Below, in pieces: positions 1 through 8,782 of a DNA stretch of 64,000 bases. Numbering within the stretch: position 1 is the stretch's first letter; each line of letters opens with the position of its first letter. The notes under the pieces were generated by a model, which was given only the letters and a program-made list of their open reading frames with translations, was not told where the DNA came from and did not search any database. A program made the position numbers and the translations under genes. Source of the DNA: Burkholderia sp. Nafp2/4-1b (GTDB lineage Bacteria; Pseudomonadota; Gammaproteobacteria; Burkholderiales; Burkholderiaceae); assembly GCF_003635165.1 (NCBI RefSeq), contig NZ_ML058628.1:98893-162892 (forward strand). The letters run 5' to 3'.

Positions 1-146
1 GCGCATAGGCCGGCGGTGGGCGCGCGCACGTGCCGGTCTCGCTCGGCGTACTGCGTGGCAACCCGGCGCGGCGGCTCTACGAGCGGCTCGGGTTCCGGCT
101 CGTGGCGGAAACGGAAAGCAGTGCGACGCTGATATGGCGCGCGTGA
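1..146 (+). CDS. C-terminal fragment of a GNAT-family acetyltransferase
   Basis: The frame ending in TGA at 144-146 reads as the end of a GNAT fold: a beta strand (PVSLGVLRGN), then NPARRLYERLGFR, the usual final helix carrying the acetyl-CoA-contacting Asn and Tyr, then a last strand. The rest of the gene lies outside the window. Read strictly, this frame has a TAG at 6-8, so either the gene is frameshifted at the boundary or it is already broken. The substrate cannot be inferred. Confidence 0.55.
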
Positions 147-211
147 CGTTGCGCGGCCCCGCCGGCGGTCGGTGACACCAGCCATTGTCACAGGGGCTGC
201 AAACCACATGA

Positions 212-230
212 GCCCTCCCGCCGGGAGGGC
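212..230 (-). terminator. GC hairpin downstream of the phosphoesterase gene
   Basis: A perfect 8-bp stem (212-219 with 223-230) and a 3-base loop lie 28 bases past the stop codon of the minus-strand gene. There is no T tract, so this is a hairpin terminator candidate only. Confidence 0.4.
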
Positions 231-257
231 CCGCTTGCAGACCGTCCGGCCCGACAA

Positions 258-3143
258 TCAATCGTCGTCGCGGCTCGCGACCTTCTGCGTCACGCCCCTG
301 AGCTTCGGGTACGGCTGCGTGCCCATCATGCCCTTCCACAACACGCGGTTGAACTGATCGGCCGGCACCTCGTCGGCATCGTCGAAGTCGAACTTCGCCG
401 TCACCTTCGCCCAGTACGCCGCGTCATGCTTCGGCGTGACGTCCGGCCCGGCCGCGTAGTGCAGCAGGTTCTCGCCCGCCCCTTCGGCCAGCCGCAGCCC
501 GGTGCCCTTCAGCGCCGTCGACGCGACGGCCGTGTAGGTCCACGACGCCGGGCCGTGCACGTCGAACACGTCGGTCATCGGCCGCTGGTACGCGGTATTC
601 AGGTTCATGTGCTGCGTGCCGAGCACGTCCTCGATGGTGCGCAGCGCATTGACCTGGCTGTAGCGCGTCCGGATCACCGCGCCCTGCTTCACGTACGGCC
701 CGACGATGTAAGCGGGCCCGCGATGCGAATCCACGTGATCGGGGCCGTCCTGCACGTCGTCCTCGGTCACGACGATCAGCGTGTCGTTCGCATACGGGCT
801 CTTCGCGACGGCTTCGACCAGCCGGCCGACCGCCAGATCGTTGTCCGCCTGCTGCGTCTCCGGGGTGTTCACGCCGGCGAACGCCGTGCCGAACGCGCCC
901 ATGTGATCGTGCGACAGGCGCACCAGCGACAGCGTCGGCAGGTTGCCGCTCGCGACGTACTGGTCGAACTCGCGTTTCCACTCGTTGAGGCGCCACTGGT
1001 CCGGGTAGTTCTGGTCGAAACCGCGGAAGTACACGTCGGTCATCGACGCGAGCCGCGGGTCGAGCGCGGCGACCTGAACGACGCCGGCCGCGCGCGGATC
1101 GACGACCGGATTCGCGGCCGTGCCGATGCTGCCGATGTTGTTCACGAGGAAACCGTAGTTGCGGACCGTGCCGCCGCCGGCCAGCACCGCGTCGAAGATG
1201 TAGCCGCGCTGGCGGCCGAACGGCGCATCGGACGACGCGTGGTTGCCGGTGCCGGGCAGCAGGTTCGCCGCGCCGCCCGGCAGGCTGGCGGCCGCGTTGC
1301 TGTAGTTGGTCGTCCCGGCCGGGCCGGCCGCCGCATCGCGCTGCTGCACCGTTTCCCAGTTGACCGGCACGCTGCGGTTCGTGCCCTCGCTCTCGTACGA
1401 CAGGCCGCGATTGACCGCCGCGTAGTTGATCTGCTGGGTGATCGTCTCCGTGTTGGTGACGCGCCCCTGCAGCGCCCACGACCAGCCGTCCATGCTGCCG
1501 TCGCCCGGGTTCATGAAGTTGTCGAGCGTCACGAACTGGCTCGCCAGGCGGTGGAAGTTCGGCGTGATGTTTCGTCCGAACTGGGCGATCCGCGGATCGC
1601 CGTTCGCGCCGTTGCCGATGTCGCCGAGCACCTGGTCGAACGTGCGGTTTTCCTTGACGACGTAGATCACGTGCTTGATGTGACGGCGCAGGAAGCCCAT
1701 CACCTCGTTATCCCTGTCGCTGTCTTCCGGGCGATAGAAGTTGTTGCGCGCGGCCTGCTGCGTCAGCGCCGGCAGCTCGTTGGCCGCCGGCACCGGCGCG
1801 CTCACGAGTGACGCGCGCTCGAGCTGGAACTGGTATTCGTTCGATGCGCGCGAGGCAGCGCCCTGTGGCGGAGTCGCGCCGAACAGGTGATCCGGGTTTG
1901 GGCCGGTCGTGCTCTTGCCGTTCACCACGTACATCCACGTGCCGTCGGCACTGAACGTCACGTCGTGCGGCTCGAAGGCGGTCGGAATCAAGCCGGTGAC
2001 GCGATACGCGCGCTCGCCCACGAGCGGGATGACGGCGATTTCGTTCGCGCCGGCATTGGTCGCATACAGCGTGCGGCCATCGCGCGACAGCGTGACCGCG
2101 TACGTCGCCGCGCCCGTGTGCGCCTGGCCACGCGCCAGCACGCCGGCCGGCGCGCGTGCATCGATCCGCGTCACGACCGCGTTGATATTCGTGTCGATCA
2201 CCGCGACCTGGTCGGCGTTGTCCTGCGCGACGAACAGCCTCGATTGCGATGCGTCGAGCGTCATGCCGAGCGCGTTGCCGTCCAGCTTGATGCGCTTGAC
2301 CAGACGGCCGCGAGACGGCGACGAAACATCGATCGCGACGATTTCGCGATCGCGATCCGACGACACGTACGCGATGCCGTTGCCCTTCATCGCGACCGCG
2401 AACGGGAACGTGCCGCCGGCGTCGCCGCTGCGGCCTTCGTTGCCGGCGAAGAACGGACGCAGGTCGTGCTCGTAGCGCACGTTGTTGGTCGCGGTATCGA
2501 TCACGCTGATCGAATCGTTGTAGTTGTTCGCGACGACGAGCGTCTTGCCGTCCGCCGACAACGCGAGCCCGGCCGCGTTCGGCTGCACGCGGATGCCGAC
2601 ACCCTTGCCGGCGTGGCCGAGCGCGATCGTGGTCGACAGCGCCCACGCGCCGCCTTGCTGCGCGTAGACGTAGACCGCATCGTCGCTGCCGCCCGTCGCA
2701 TAGAGCTTGCCGCCGTCATGCGAGAACGCCAGGCCGACGAACGCGTTGGTCTGCTGGAGTACCTGCCGGAGCACCGGGCGGGTCTTGTTCGCGCCCGCCA
2801 CGTCGTACAGGAAGATGAATTGCGTCGAGGCCGCCGTGTCGACCGAACCGTCCGGCTTGTACAGCGAGTTCTGGCCGGCGGTGATGATCGCCAGCGTCTT
2901 GCCGTCCGGGCTCAATTGCGAGCGCACGGCTTCCCCCGCGACGAAATGCGGATAGGCCGGCAGCCCGGGATTCAGGAACTGCTGGACTGCGCCGCGCACC
3001 GCGAGCGGCGTGACGAACTGGCCGCTCGGCACGCGGGCGGCATCGGCGGTGCCGAAACTGTCCGCGTGCGCCTGCGATGCAAGCAGCACAGCCGACATGA
3101 TGGCGCCCAGCCGGAGCGCGCGCTTGACCTTGGCATTTTTCAT
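258..3143 (-). CDS. Secreted beta-propeller / phosphoesterase fusion protein (YncE-like plus alkaline-phosphatase-fold domain)
   Basis: This 961-residue protein begins with a Sec signal peptide (basic start, hydrophobic core, cleavage near SQAHA, residue 27). Residues from about 50 to 450 carry repeated YVTN/WD-like blades (for example LALSADGKTLVVANNYND and LSRDGRTLYATNAGANEIAV), a surface-type beta-propeller. From about residue 480 a phosphoesterase domain of the phospholipase C/acid phosphatase superfamily starts at HVIYVVKENRTFDQVLGD, with metal-site motifs VVTEDDVQDGPDHVD and DSHRGP near residue 800. The likely role is hydrolysis of a phosphate ester in the periplasm or outside the cell; the substrate is unknown. 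The start is supported by AGAGGA six bases upstream. It lies downstream of, and on the same strand as, a second secreted propeller gene, but the 267-base gap suggests a separate promoter. Confidence 0.85.
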   Translation of the reverse strand: MKNAKVKRALRLGAIMSAVLLASQAHADSFGTADAARVPSGQFVTPLAVRGAVQQFLNPGLPAYPHFVAGEAVRSQLSPDGKTLAIITAGQNSLYKPDGSVDTAASTQFIFLYDVAGANKTRPVLRQVLQQTNAFVGLAFSHDGGKLYATGGSDDAVYVYAQQGGAWALSTTIALGHAGKGVGIRVQPNAAGLALSADGKTLVVANNYNDSISVIDTATNNVRYEHDLRPFFAGNEGRSGDAGGTFPFAVAMKGNGIAYVSSDRDREIVAIDVSSPSRGRLVKRIKLDGNALGMTLDASQSRLFVAQDNADQVAVIDTNINAVVTRIDARAPAGVLARGQAHTGAATYAVTLSRDGRTLYATNAGANEIAVIPLVGERAYRVTGLIPTAFEPHDVTFSADGTWMYVVNGKSTTGPNPDHLFGATPPQGAASRASNEYQFQLERASLVSAPVPAANELPALTQQAARNNFYRPEDSDRDNEVMGFLRRHIKHVIYVVKENRTFDQVLGDIGNGANGDPRIAQFGRNITPNFHRLASQFVTLDNFMNPGDGSMDGWSWALQGRVTNTETITQQINYAAVNRGLSYESEGTNRSVPVNWETVQQRDAAAGPAGTTNYSNAAASLPGGAANLLPGTGNHASSDAPFGRQRGYIFDAVLAGGGTVRNYGFLVNNIGSIGTAANPVVDPRAAGVVQVAALDPRLASMTDVYFRGFDQNYPDQWRLNEWKREFDQYVASGNLPTLSLVRLSHDHMGAFGTAFAGVNTPETQQADNDLAVGRLVEAVAKSPYANDTLIVVTEDDVQDGPDHVDSHRGPAYIVGPYVKQGAVIRTRYSQVNALRTIEDVLGTQHMNLNTAYQRPMTDVFDVHGPASWTYTAVASTALKGTGLRLAEGAGENLLHYAAGPDVTPKHDAAYWAKVTAKFDFDDADEVPADQFNRVLWKGMMGTQPYPKLRGVTQKVASRDDD

Positions 3144-3410
3144 AGGAATCCTCTGTACTAGTGGGGGCGAGTATCGTCTGACGTGTCCGGTATGGTCGTG
3201 GCGTGGTCTGCCCGTATCGCGCGGCGGCGAGGGCGCGCCAATCGATCGAAATGCTGCGTCGACTATCGCCGACGTGCCGGCATTACATCGCCGCCCAATG
3301 TCAAGCGCGTGACCGGCTCCATTGCGGAATGGCTAATTACACATCGTTACAGCGAAGGCGTTTCGATGACAGCCATCGTGCTGTCATCGTGGCGATCGAC
3401 GCGTCCGCCG

Positions 3411-5345
3411 TCACGGCGTCCACCGATAAACGGTGATGCTGTTCCCCTTCACGTTGTTCTTCGTCACCACGTATTCGCCGTTCGTGCGGCGGTAAGCGCG
3501 CACGCTGTACATCGCATCGATCGCACTGCTGGTATCCACCGTCGCGGGGCTCGCGTTCACGAGCGTCGTGTCGAGATTGCCGGTGTCGAGGTTGAACGCG
3601 TCGATGTTCGGCCACAGCGGCCCGCTGCTGCTGAACCAGTAGCCGACGAACAGATGATTGCCGGCCGCGTCGATCGATTTCGCGCCGCTGTGCGGCAGCG
3701 TGATCACCGGATTCGGCTTCGTCGTGTTGCCCGCGAGCCAGCCGTGATACACCTCGACGCGCGTGCCGATCGACGTCCAGTCGGTACTGCCCACCACACC
3801 CTGCGCGAGCACCATCGTGTCGCTGTCGGCGAGATAGACGATCCGCGTGAGCGGCTGGATGCTCGCCGGGATCGGCGTCGGCACGCCCGGCCCCCACGAC
3901 GGCTTGCCGCTCGCATCGAAACCGGTCAGCGGATAGTGATGAATGGCGCCGGTCTTGTCGAGGCCGGCCCACACGCCGCCGTGGCTGTCGACGCTGAAGC
4001 CGGCCGACACGCGCCGCGTCGTGTTGAACGCGGGCCCCGGGATCGATCCATCCGGAATCGCGACGTAGCCATTGGCCGCGTTGAAGTGGAAGAAGTAGTA
4101 GACCGGCGGATTCTGCCCGACCGCGACGAGAATCCGGTTCGCGCCAACGGACGTCAGCAGCCCGAAGTGCTCGTCGCGCTGCGTGTCGCTCATGTTGATG
4201 CGCGGGTCCGACGGATACGTGAACGGGTCGACGGTGTTCGCGACGAACGTGCCGCCCGCGGTGCCGCCGTACACGTGCGTCGCGCTGTAGAACAGCGCGC
4301 CGTCGGTCACCGGATCCGGTGCGGCGATGCCTTCGAAGTTGAGCGACTGCAGCGTCCATCGCAGGCTGCCGGTGCTGCTGTACGCATGAATGTCGGTCGC
4401 GCCGTTGCGGCCGAGATCCCAGCTGCCGCCCCACGGGTTGTTCAGCACGTACAGGTTGCCGCCCGTGTCCTTGCCGATCGCGGCAATGCGCGTGAAGCGC
4501 TGCGCGCCGACCTGCCCCTTGGTGCCCGTCGTCGTGTCGAGATAGCCGCCGCGCACGCCGAACGTGCCGGCGAGCGCGGGCCGGCCCGACACCGTATAGC
4601 GCTTGATGTTCATGTCGGGGCCTTCGTCGCCCACCAGCAACTGCCCCGCCGCCGCATCGAAATAGAGCGCCGACGGCTGCGACCCGGCAGCCAGCCGGAT
4701 CGTGTTCAACAGCGCACCGGTCGGGCTGAATTCGACGATCGAACCCGCGCTCTTCTGCGCGACCCATACGTTGCCCGCCGCATCGACCGCCAACGCGCCC
4801 GGCGCGGACACACCGATGTCGCGCTGCCACACGCCATCCGTCGTGAACACCCGCACGCGATTGCCGTAGAAGTCGCTCGCATAGAGCAGCGAGCCGGCCG
4901 TCGCGAGCCCGGTGACGACGTCGATGCGCGGCTGATTCGTCGCCGCGGTGACCTGAATGAGCTTGTCGCGGTAGTGGGTCGCGCGGTTGTAGCGCCCGAC
5001 CGCGCCGCTGCCGTAGCCGCTGCCCGGCTGCAGCGCGACGAACAGCGACGTCGCGTTGCCCGTGATCGCGCTGCCCTGGAATTCGGAATGCGTGCCGATC
5101 GAGCCGGCGCTCTTGCCGTTCTGGTAGATCGCGACGCCGCCCTCATCCTCGTCCCACATCGACGCGGTGTAGATCACGCCTTCGGGCGCGACCCACATCG
5201 AACGCGCGACGTTGCCGACGTGCGCGGCGAGCGTGCCGTAGGTGTTCGCGATCCAGTCGGTCGTATTACCCGCATATCCGGCCGGCGCGACCGCGGCAAT
5301 CGCGGCAGCGAGCAGCACGGCCTGAAGCGGTTTTCTGGCGACCAT
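3411..5345 (-). CDS. Secreted NHL/SMP-30-type beta-propeller protein
   Basis: The sequence encodes 644 residues from the ATG at 5345, chosen over an in-frame ATG at 5375 because AGGAGA lies nine bases upstream of it and the longer form has no clear ribosome site. The N-terminus (MVARKPLQAVLLAAAIAAVAP) is a signal peptide ending near GYAG. The rest has NHL-like blades such as GALAVDAAGNVWVAQKSAGS and GFSVDSHGGVWAGLDKTGAI, with no enzymatic motif that I recognise. It is probably a periplasmic or exported scaffold or binding protein. Its neighbour at 258-3143 is also a secreted propeller. Confidence 0.75.
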   Translation of the reverse strand: MVARKPLQAVLLAAAIAAVAPAGYAGNTTDWIANTYGTLAAHVGNVARSMWVAPEGVIYTASMWDEDEGGVAIYQNGKSAGSIGTHSEFQGSAITGNATSLFVALQPGSGYGSGAVGRYNRATHYRDKLIQVTAATNQPRIDVVTGLATAGSLLYASDFYGNRVRVFTTDGVWQRDIGVSAPGALAVDAAGNVWVAQKSAGSIVEFSPTGALLNTIRLAAGSQPSALYFDAAAGQLLVGDEGPDMNIKRYTVSGRPALAGTFGVRGGYLDTTTGTKGQVGAQRFTRIAAIGKDTGGNLYVLNNPWGGSWDLGRNGATDIHAYSSTGSLRWTLQSLNFEGIAAPDPVTDGALFYSATHVYGGTAGGTFVANTVDPFTYPSDPRINMSDTQRDEHFGLLTSVGANRILVAVGQNPPVYYFFHFNAANGYVAIPDGSIPGPAFNTTRRVSAGFSVDSHGGVWAGLDKTGAIHHYPLTGFDASGKPSWGPGVPTPIPASIQPLTRIVYLADSDTMVLAQGVVGSTDWTSIGTRVEVYHGWLAGNTTKPNPVITLPHSGAKSIDAAGNHLFVGYWFSSSGPLWPNIDAFNLDTGNLDTTLVNASPATVDTSSAIDAMYSVRAYRRTNGEYVVTKNNVKGNSITVYRWTP

Positions 5346-5375
5346 GGCTGAGGCTCTCCTGAATGGTTTTTTCAT

Positions 5376-5788
5376 TCACATGAGGGGCGGCCGGAAGGTT
5401 TGAAAATCGGCAATGTGTAAATTCGTCCCCTGAATCACCCGGTGCAGTCGGAATTACATCGGGCGCGCTTTCGATAATCGGCACGGCCGAGCATAACTTC
5501 ATATAAATGGAAAAAAATTGCGGGCCGCTCGCATGGACCGCGCGTGCGATTGCGCGTGAGTGAATGACCACTTACGCGAACACGTTCGATATCGGGGGAA
5601 TGCGGTTTTCGCCGGCGGGAATATCGCCGCGGGTTCGAATGCGGCGTATTGAAATGGCGGAGGGGTTTTCGGCGAAGCGGGAAAATCGCCGGATGCGGAT
5701 AACAGCGGGACCGTTGACCGGTCTCGCGCCGGCCTGAATCGCTGTCGAATCCAGGCCGGCGAACTTCAATTGATTTGCAGCGGAGACA
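5376..5788. other. Intergenic region, promoter of the NHL gene and terminator of the symporter gene
   Basis: No coding sequence is supported. The part next to 5376 is locally AT-richer (around 5490-5520, with a run of A) and should hold the promoter for the minus-strand NHL gene. The part next to 5788 holds a hairpin listed separately. Confidence 0.5.
5727..5761 (-). terminator. Hairpin after the DAACS symporter gene
   Basis: A 10-bp perfect inverted repeat (5727-5736 with 5752-5761, core GCCGGCCTG) with a 15-base loop lies 28 bases beyond the symporter stop codon. No T run follows. Confidence 0.45.
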
Positions 5789-7096
5789 TCACGCGGACGT
5801 CGTACTCTCCCGCACTTCCACCTGCTTGATCTCGTCGCCGCCATCCGAATCCGCATCGTCGCGCGTGTCGCCGAGCTGGCCTTCCCACTTCGCGACCACC
5901 GCCGCCGCGATCGAGTTGCCGACCGCGTTGGTCGCCGAGCGACCCATGTCGAGGAACATGTCGACGCCCATGATCAGCAGCAGTCCGGCTTCCGGCAGAT
6001 GGAACTGATTGAGCGTGGCCGCGATCACGACCAGCGACGCGCGCGGCACGCCGGCCATCCCCTTCGACGTGACCATCAGCATCAGCAGCATCGTGATCTG
6101 TGTGCCGAGCGGCAGGTCGATCCCGTACACCTGCGAGATGAACAGCACCGCGAACGTGCAGTACATCATCGAGCCGTCGAGGTTGAACGAATACCCGATC
6201 GGCAGCACGAAGCTCGAGATCTTGCGATTCACGCCGAAACGGTCGAGCGCGTCGAGCAGCTTCGGATACGCGGCTTCGGAGCTCGCCGTCGCGAACGACA
6301 GCAGGAACGGCTCGCGAATCAGGCGAATCAGCGTGAACGCGCGCTTGCCGAGGAACGCGACGCCCGCGAGCGTCAGCACGCCCCACAACAGCGCCAGCGC
6401 CAGATAGAAGCTCGCCATGAACTTCGCGAACGTGAGCAGGATGCCGAGGCCTTCGGTCGTGATCGTCGACGCCAGCGCGGCAAACACCGCGACCGGTGCG
6501 AACCCCATCACCGCGCCCGTCACCTTGAGCATGACCTGCGCGAGATCGTCGATCACGGCGGTCAGGCGCTTGCCGGCATCACCAAGCGCGGACAGCGCGG
6601 TGCCGAAGAAGATCGAGAACACGACGATCTGCAGGATCTCGTTGTTCGCCATCGCCTCGGCGATCGATTTCGGCACCAGGTGGACGACGAAGTCCTTCAG
6701 CGTGAACGCGCCCGTCTTCAGGCCCAGTGCGGCATCGGCGGCCGGCAGCGGCAGGCTCAGATGGCTGCCCGGTTGCAGGATCGTCGCGGTGATGAGGCCG
6801 AGCACCAGCGACGTTGCCGACGCGATGAAGAACCAGCCGAACGCCTTCACGCCGATGCGGCCCACCGCGCCGCTGTCGCCCATCTGCGCGATGCCGACCG
6901 TCAGCGTCGCGAACACCAGCGGTGCGATGATCATCTTGATCAGGCGCAGGAACACGTCGGACAGCAGCGACACGTAGCCGGCGACTTCCTTGGCCATTTT
7001 CGGGTCGGGAAACGCGCTATGACAGGCGTAGCCCACGGCAATGCCAAGCACCATCGCGATGACGATGTACTTGGTGATGTTGTGCTTCTTCTTCAT
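5789..7096 (-). CDS. Dicarboxylate/amino acid:cation symporter (DAACS family, DctA/GltP-like)
   Basis: This 435-residue inner-membrane transporter has the hallmarks of the glutamate/C4-dicarboxylate family: the serine-rich hairpin SFATASSEAAYPK, the NLDGSMMY motif of the seventh transmembrane helix, the second hairpin TSKGMAGVPRAS, and the substrate/cation helix DMFLDMGRSATNAVGN. The family couples uptake of C4-dicarboxylates or acidic amino acids to protons or sodium. The helix-8 sequence MGRSATN resembles DctA/GltP only loosely, so the substrate is left open. The ATG at 7096 is preferred over a TTG two codons upstream. It stands alone, with terminator and promoter on either side. Confidence 0.88.
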   Translation of the reverse strand: MKKKHNITKYIVIAMVLGIAVGYACHSAFPDPKMAKEVAGYVSLLSDVFLRLIKMIIAPLVFATLTVGIAQMGDSGAVGRIGVKAFGWFFIASATSLVLGLITATILQPGSHLSLPLPAADAALGLKTGAFTLKDFVVHLVPKSIAEAMANNEILQIVVFSIFFGTALSALGDAGKRLTAVIDDLAQVMLKVTGAVMGFAPVAVFAALASTITTEGLGILLTFAKFMASFYLALALLWGVLTLAGVAFLGKRAFTLIRLIREPFLLSFATASSEAAYPKLLDALDRFGVNRKISSFVLPIGYSFNLDGSMMYCTFAVLFISQVYGIDLPLGTQITMLLMLMVTSKGMAGVPRASLVVIAATLNQFHLPEAGLLLIMGVDMFLDMGRSATNAVGNSIAAAVVAKWEGQLGDTRDDADSDGGDEIKQVEVRESTTSA

Positions 7097-7381
7097 TAGC
7101 AATCCAGATTACAGAACGGTGTTTCCAACGGCAGATCAATTGCCGACATTCAAAATGGGGACGGAAATCCGCGAGCGCGGTGCGCACTTGTCAGGTGCCG
7201 GAGCCCGGCCGTGGGTATGGCCACGGCGAACAGGCGGGGCATTCTATCGCAAACGCCTGGCCATCTTTCAAATCTGAAAGCGGTCGGTGGGGGCGCGCGG
7301 TAAGGTGGCGGGGGAACCGTCGCGCCCCGCCGTCAGCCCACCCGCGCGCGATGTCCGCGACATCGGCCGCGACCCGGCCCG

Positions 7382-8587
7382 TCACACCTGCGACGCACCG
7401 GGTCGCGGCATGAACCGGCACAGGCACAGCGGTACCACGACCAGCGCGGCCCCGGTCACGAACGTGGTCGACGCGCCGTAGTGCACCCACAGCGCGCCGG
7501 CGATGCTGCTCGCGAGCAGCATGCAGACCCCGCTCACCAGATTGAATACGCCGAATGCGGTGCCGCGCAGCGCGGCCGGCGAGGTCTCCGACACCATCGC
7601 GGCGAGGATGCCCTGCGTAAAGCCCATGTGCAGCCCCCACACGGCCACGCCCACGAACATCGACAGCGTCGACGTGCCGATGCCGAGCAGCAGGTCGGCC
7701 GCGATCAGCAGCACCATGCCGGCCGCGAGCAGCACGCGGCGATCGAGCCGGTCCGACAGGATGCCGACCGGCCACGCGGACAGCGAATACGCGACGCTCA
7801 TCGCGACCATCACGGCCGGGATCCACGCGGCATCGAGCCCGGTCTGCTGCGCGCGCAGCACCAGGAACGCCTCGCTGAAGCGCGCGAGCGTAAAGGTCGC
7901 GCCGGCCGCGACGACGTACCAGTAGCTGCGCGGAAACTCACGCAGCGCGCGCCAGTGCAGCGGCGAGCGAAAGCCGCGGCGCGGTGTTGCGTGATCGGGC
8001 TCCCGCACGCCGAAGACGATCAACGCGATCGCGATGAACGCCGGCACCACGGCGAACCACAGCACCGTCCGGATGCGGTCGCCGAACCACAGCATCAGCC
8101 CGATCGCGAGCAGCGGGCCGAGAAACGCGCCGACGGTATCCATCGACTGGCGCAGGCCGAAGCACGCACCGCGGATTTCAGGCGGCGCGACGTCGGCCAC
8201 CAGCGCGTCGCGCGGCGCGCCGCGAATGCCCTTGCCGACGCGATCGAGCAGGCGAGCCGTCACGACGATGGCCGGCGTGGACGCCAGCGGAAACAACGGC
8301 TTCGTCAACGCCGCGAGCCCGTAGCCGAGCAGCAGCAACCCCTTGCGGCGCCCGAGCCAGTCGCTGATCGCGCCGGAGAACACCTTGACGATCATCGCAG
8401 TGGCCTCGGCCGCCCCTTCGAGCACGCCCAGCGCGACGACGCTCATCCCCATCGTCGTCACCAGATAGATCGGCAACAGCGCATGGATCAGCTCGGACGA
8501 CAGATCCATGAACAGGCTCACGAGGCCCAACGCCCATACGGTCCGTGGAATCGCGGGCTTTCCGGCAATCGGCGATGGCGTACTCAT
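7382..8587 (-). CDS. Major facilitator superfamily transporter, last gene of the dmeRF operon
   Basis: The 401-residue protein has about 12 hydrophobic segments, the MFS loop motif in the form DWLGRRKG between helices 2 and 3, and the conserved DRVGKGIRGAPRDALVAD that is typical of a bacterial MFS subgroup annotated as drug or unknown-substrate efflux. It starts seven bases after the DUF1289 stop and so is probably cotranscribed with the metal-efflux genes upstream. That makes a role in metal or stress export possible, but nothing in the sequence shows the substrate. Confidence 0.82.
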   Translation of the reverse strand: MSTPSPIAGKPAIPRTVWALGLVSLFMDLSSELIHALLPIYLVTTMGMSVVALGVLEGAAEATAMIVKVFSGAISDWLGRRKGLLLLGYGLAALTKPLFPLASTPAIVVTARLLDRVGKGIRGAPRDALVADVAPPEIRGACFGLRQSMDTVGAFLGPLLAIGLMLWFGDRIRTVLWFAVVPAFIAIALIVFGVREPDHATPRRGFRSPLHWRALREFPRSYWYVVAAGATFTLARFSEAFLVLRAQQTGLDAAWIPAVMVAMSVAYSLSAWPVGILSDRLDRRVLLAAGMVLLIAADLLLGIGTSTLSMFVGVAVWGLHMGFTQGILAAMVSETSPAALRGTAFGVFNLVSGVCMLLASSIAGALWVHYGASTTFVTGAALVVVPLCLCRFMPRPGASQV

Positions 8588-8594
8588 GACTGGG

Positions 8595-8780
8595 TCAGTC
8601 CGTCGTGTCGCGCGCCAGCTTCGCGTGCCGCCGCGCGCGGTCGTTCACGATCTGATGACGCTTGTGATCCGTCATCTTCTTCCAGCCGCGCGCTTCTTCG
8701 CGTGTGCGCAGGCACGCTACGCAGTAGCCGGTCTTTCCGTCGAATGCGCACACTTCGGTGCACGGCGATTTCACTGCCAT
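8595..8780 (-). CDS. DUF1289 small cysteine-rich protein
   Basis: This is a 61-residue protein whose paired cysteines (SPCTEVCAFD...GYCVACLRT) and following EEARGWKKM are diagnostic of DUF1289. The four cysteines suggest metal or Fe-S binding, which is inference. It sits in the operon two bases after the cation-efflux stop (8783) and seven bases before the MFS gene. A longer reading frame through 9110 is a shadow of the efflux gene. Confidence 0.82.
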   Translation of the reverse strand: MAVKSPCTEVCAFDGKTGYCVACLRTREEARGWKKMTDHKRHQIVNDRARRHAKLARDTTD

Positions 8781-8782
8781 GC

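Noticed and set aside
426..1811. Long plus-strand reading frame opposite the phosphoesterase gene
   Set aside because: Arg/Ala/Val-rich shadow of a GC-rich gene. Similar antisense frames run opposite most genes here and were left out.
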